64,000 nucleotides of DNA from Haladaptatus sp. DYF46 (GTDB lineage Archaea; Halobacteriota; Halobacteria; Halobacteriales; Haladaptataceae). The first letter of the stretch is position 1. Each line of letters starts with the position of its first letter. Positions 62,162-64,000 of this stretch are shown one piece after another. The DNA is taken from NCBI RefSeq assembly GCF_021083305.1, contig NZ_JAJFAY010000001.1, forward strand, positions 1,178,001-1,242,000, in the 5' to 3' direction. Both the position numbers and the translations under genes were made by a program. The notes below the pieces were generated by a model. It was not told where the DNA came from and did not search any database. It saw only the letters and a program-made list of their open reading frames with translations.

Positions 62162-63463
62162 GTGAGTGATTCGATGACGGCGGGGAAAGTCGTCGACGAG
62201 GATGCGGAGATGGGCGAACCGCTCCTCGAAGTGAACGGCCTGACGAAACACTTCAACGACAGCGGTGGCTTCCTGTCGGGGATGTTCGGGGAGAACAAGC
62301 CGGTTCGCGCCGTCGAGGACGTCTCCTTCACCATTCGAAAGGGCGAAACGCTCGGCTTGGTCGGCGAGTCCGGGTGTGGCAAATCGACGCTCGCGCGGGC
62401 CATCCTCCGGCTGGTCGAACCGACCGGCGGGACGGTGTACTTCAAGGGCGAGAACCTGACCGAGTTGAGCGGCGAAAAGCTGCGAACCCAGCGCAAGGAC
62501 GCACAGATGATATTTCAGGACCCGCAGTCCTCGCTCGACCCGCGGATGAAGATCGGTCCCATCGTCGAGGAGCCGATGAAAGCACACGGGATGTACGACG
62601 CGGACGGGCGGGAAGAGCGAGCGCGCGAACTGCTCGGAAAGGTCGGCCTCGACCCGCAACACTACAACCGACACCCGCACGCCTTCTCCGGCGGACAGCG
62701 CCAGCGGGTGAACCTTGCCCGCGCGCTGAGCGTGAACCCCGACTTCATCGTCTGTGACGAACCCGTCACCGCACTCGACGTGTCGATTCAGGCGCAGGTG
62801 CTCAACACCATGCGGTCGCTGCAGGACGAATTCGGCCTGACCTACTTGTTCATCGCCCACGACCTGAGCGTCATCCGCCACATCTCCGACCGCGTGGCGG
62901 TGATGTATCTCGGGCAACTGGTCGAACTCGCCGAGAAGGAGGAACTGTACGAGAATCCACAACACCCCTACACGCAGGCGTTGTTGGAGTCCATCCCGGT
63001 TCCCGACCCTCGATTGGAGGGGACCCGCGGCGTCCTCGAAGGCGACGTGCCGAGTCCCATCGAACCGCCGAGCGGGTGTCGGTTCCGAACCCGGTGTCCG
63101 AAACTCATCGCGCCGAAGGAGTACGACTTCTCCCGCGAGGAGTGGGAGAACACGCGGACGTTCCTTCGGGAAGTTCAGCGCCGGTCGTTCGAACCGACGA
63201 CGACGGACGACGTCGTAAACCGGTTCTTCGACGGTACCGAACCGCACGGAGAGGCGGGGAACGTCGTGGACGACGCCGCCGAACGAATCGTGGACGGCGA
63301 CTGGGACGGCGCGACGGAACTGCTGAACGAGTCGTTCGCCGAGAAGAGCATCTGTGCGAGACAGGTTCCCGACTACGAGGTTCCGACCGAACACGGAACC
63401 GCGCAGCACGACGCCGCCTGTCACCGCCACCGGGACGACGTTATCGACGGGATTCAACAGTAA
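62162..63463 (+). CDS. dppF: Peptide ABC transporter ATP-binding protein, DppF type
   Basis: A 433-residue ATPase with Walker [10 protein letters not shown], signature [16 protein letters not shown] and Walker [14 protein letters not shown]. The start is GTG at 62162, two bases after the dppD stop. The C-terminal domain has [20 protein letters not shown], followed by about 95 extra residues including [17 protein letters not shown], before the closing Cys-His block [12 protein letters not shown] ... HDAACHRH. Bacterial DppF (about 330 residues) lacks that insertion. No further transporter gene follows. Confidence 0.94.
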   Translation: MSDSMTAGKVVDEDAEMGEPLLEVNGLTKHFNDSGGFLSGMFGENKPVRAVEDVSFTIRKGETLGLVGESGCGKSTLARAILRLVEPTGGTVYFKGENLTELSGEKLRTQRKDAQMIFQDPQSSLDPRMKIGPIVEEPMKAHGMYDADGREERARELLGKVGLDPQHYNRHPHAFSGGQRQRVNLARALSVNPDFIVCDEPVTALDVSIQAQVLNTMRSLQDEFGLTYLFIAHDLSVIRHISDRVAVMYLGQLVELAEKEELYENPQHPYTQALLESIPVPDPRLEGTRGVLEGDVPSPIEPPSGCRFRTRCPKLIAPKEYDFSREEWENTRTFLREVQRRSFEPTTTDDVVNRFFDGTEPHGEAGNVVDDAAERIVDGDWDGATELLNESFAEKSICARQVPDYEVPTEHGTAQHDAACHRHRDDVIDGIQQ

Positions 63464-63471
63464 GCGGGCGT

Positions 63472-63945
63472 TCAGCGAATCGAGACGGTCGTCTCGTCCC
63501 GCGGCCGTTCGTCCTCCGTGGCGAGATACGCGGCGACGGTGTACTCGCCGGGGTCGGCGGGACGTCGGGACCGTTCGTCGCTTCGCTCGAATCGTCCGTC
63601 CCACCGGACGGTCGTCCGCTTTTTCTCCCGCGCCCGGAAGTAGAACGCGTTCGGTCGGTTTCGGACGTAGTAGGCTTCGTCGCTCGCTTCGAGTTCGCCG
63701 TCCACTTCCCACCCCCAGAGGCGCTGTCGCGGCGTTTCGACGACGACGGGGAACGGGCTTCGATTGGCGAACGTCACGGTGATGGGGATTTCGTCGCCGA
63801 CGGTGTACCCTCCGTCGGGGACCGAGACGGAAACCGCGATGCTCCGTCGGGCGACCGACTGGGGGACGAGTGCCCTGAGCGCGCGTCCGAGGTAGTTGGC
63901 GCTCTCGTCGAAGCCGAACTGGTCGTCCGAATCGGGTCGTGACAT
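63472..63945 (-). CDS. Unidentified protein with one beta-sandwich domain
   Basis: A 157-residue protein. After an N-terminal segment (MSRPDSDDQFGFDESANYLG), the pattern AVSVSVPDGGYTVGDEIPIT, VTFANRSPFPVVVETP and PADPGEYTVAAYLATEDE reads as an Ig-like or BsuPI-type beta sandwich. No signal peptide or membrane segment, so it is probably cytoplasmic. It converges on dppF, leaving eight bases. Family not recognised with confidence; the start ATG is at 63945. Confidence 0.7.
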   Translation of the reverse strand: MSRPDSDDQFGFDESANYLGRALRALVPQSVARRSIAVSVSVPDGGYTVGDEIPITVTFANRSPFPVVVETPRQRLWGWEVDGELEASDEAYYVRNRPNAFYFRAREKKRTTVRWDGRFERSDERSRRPADPGEYTVAAYLATEDERPRDETTVSIR

Positions 63946-64000
63946 GGCCGTTGGTTATCACAATCCTTCCATCGTCGTGTCTTTTGTGGCTTGGTTTCAG

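Noticed and set aside
62075-63961. A 628-residue minus-strand frame opposite dppF
   Set aside because: Same reason: dppF has Walker A, signature and Walker B on the plus strand.

Overview
The window is a 64-kb piece of a haloarchaeal (class Halobacteria) main chromosome. The evidence is high GC, strongly acidic proteins, archaeal information-processing genes (TFB, Spt5, SecE, LonB, FtsZ1, the archaeal D-aminoacyl-tRNA deacylase), archaeal TATA elements a short distance upstream of start codons, and several short protein families known only from haloarchaea. The genus cannot be fixed from the sequence alone. Nearly everything reads as vertically inherited chromosome. No IS element, prophage, CRISPR array or plasmid replication gene was seen.

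Layout. 0-9.5 kb: the 3' part of hisF is off the left edge, followed by a structured dispersed repeat, a small membrane protein, purL, a 1.46-kb gene-poor gap, a PHP phosphoesterase overlapping an asparagine-synthase-like gene, two zinc-ribbon miniproteins, a NUDIX hydrolase, a SAM hydrolase-family gene and nadM. 9.7-18.6 kb: housekeeping genes lonB, a CPBP protease, an M3 oligopeptidase, the spt5-secE-ftsZ1 block, dtdA and a universal stress protein. 18.7-24.6 kb: a tandem pair of CaCA-type antiporters, aroE, an acidic helix-hairpin-helix protein, an anthranilate/aminodeoxychorismate synthase component I without a glutaminase partner, and msrA. 24.6-33.6 kb: a decayed lipoprotein gene, tfb, a surface metalloprotease-like protein, a UDP-GlcNAc epimerase, and the DUF4129-DUF7269-DUF58-DUF7519 cluster facing a MoxR ATPase.

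33.6-42.2 kb: tRNA-Ser(CGA) followed by a repeat island that includes partial copies of the tRNA 3' end and the second copy of the structured dispersed repeat, then a GpgS-like glycosyltransferase, an MFS transporter, a Tat lipoprotein with a polysaccharide-deacetylase fold, a zinc-finger miniprotein, an aldo/keto reductase, a gutted epimerase remnant, an SppA-like peptidase and a coiled-coil protein. 42.4-56.2 kb: small zinc protein, DUF371, endonuclease III, membrane proteins, aldehyde dehydrogenase, CPA2 antiporter, DUF7097-like, DUF192, NikR, an S66 (LD-carboxypeptidase/MccF-like) peptidase, a CoA-type NUDIX, two FAD amine oxidases, and DUF7344/DICT signalling proteins. 56.3-64 kb: an unidentified protein and a complete five-gene dipeptide/oligopeptide ABC importer operon.

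The least explained signal is a dispersed repeat of about 265-280 bp present twice in opposite orientation (758-1020 and 34131-34412). Both copies can be drawn as the same two long hairpins although the stem sequences differ, with paired changes on both strands of the stems. That pattern is what a selected structure (an RNA or a structured mobile DNA) would leave. The second copy sits at the end of the tRNA-Ser repeat island, which looks like an old integration site.
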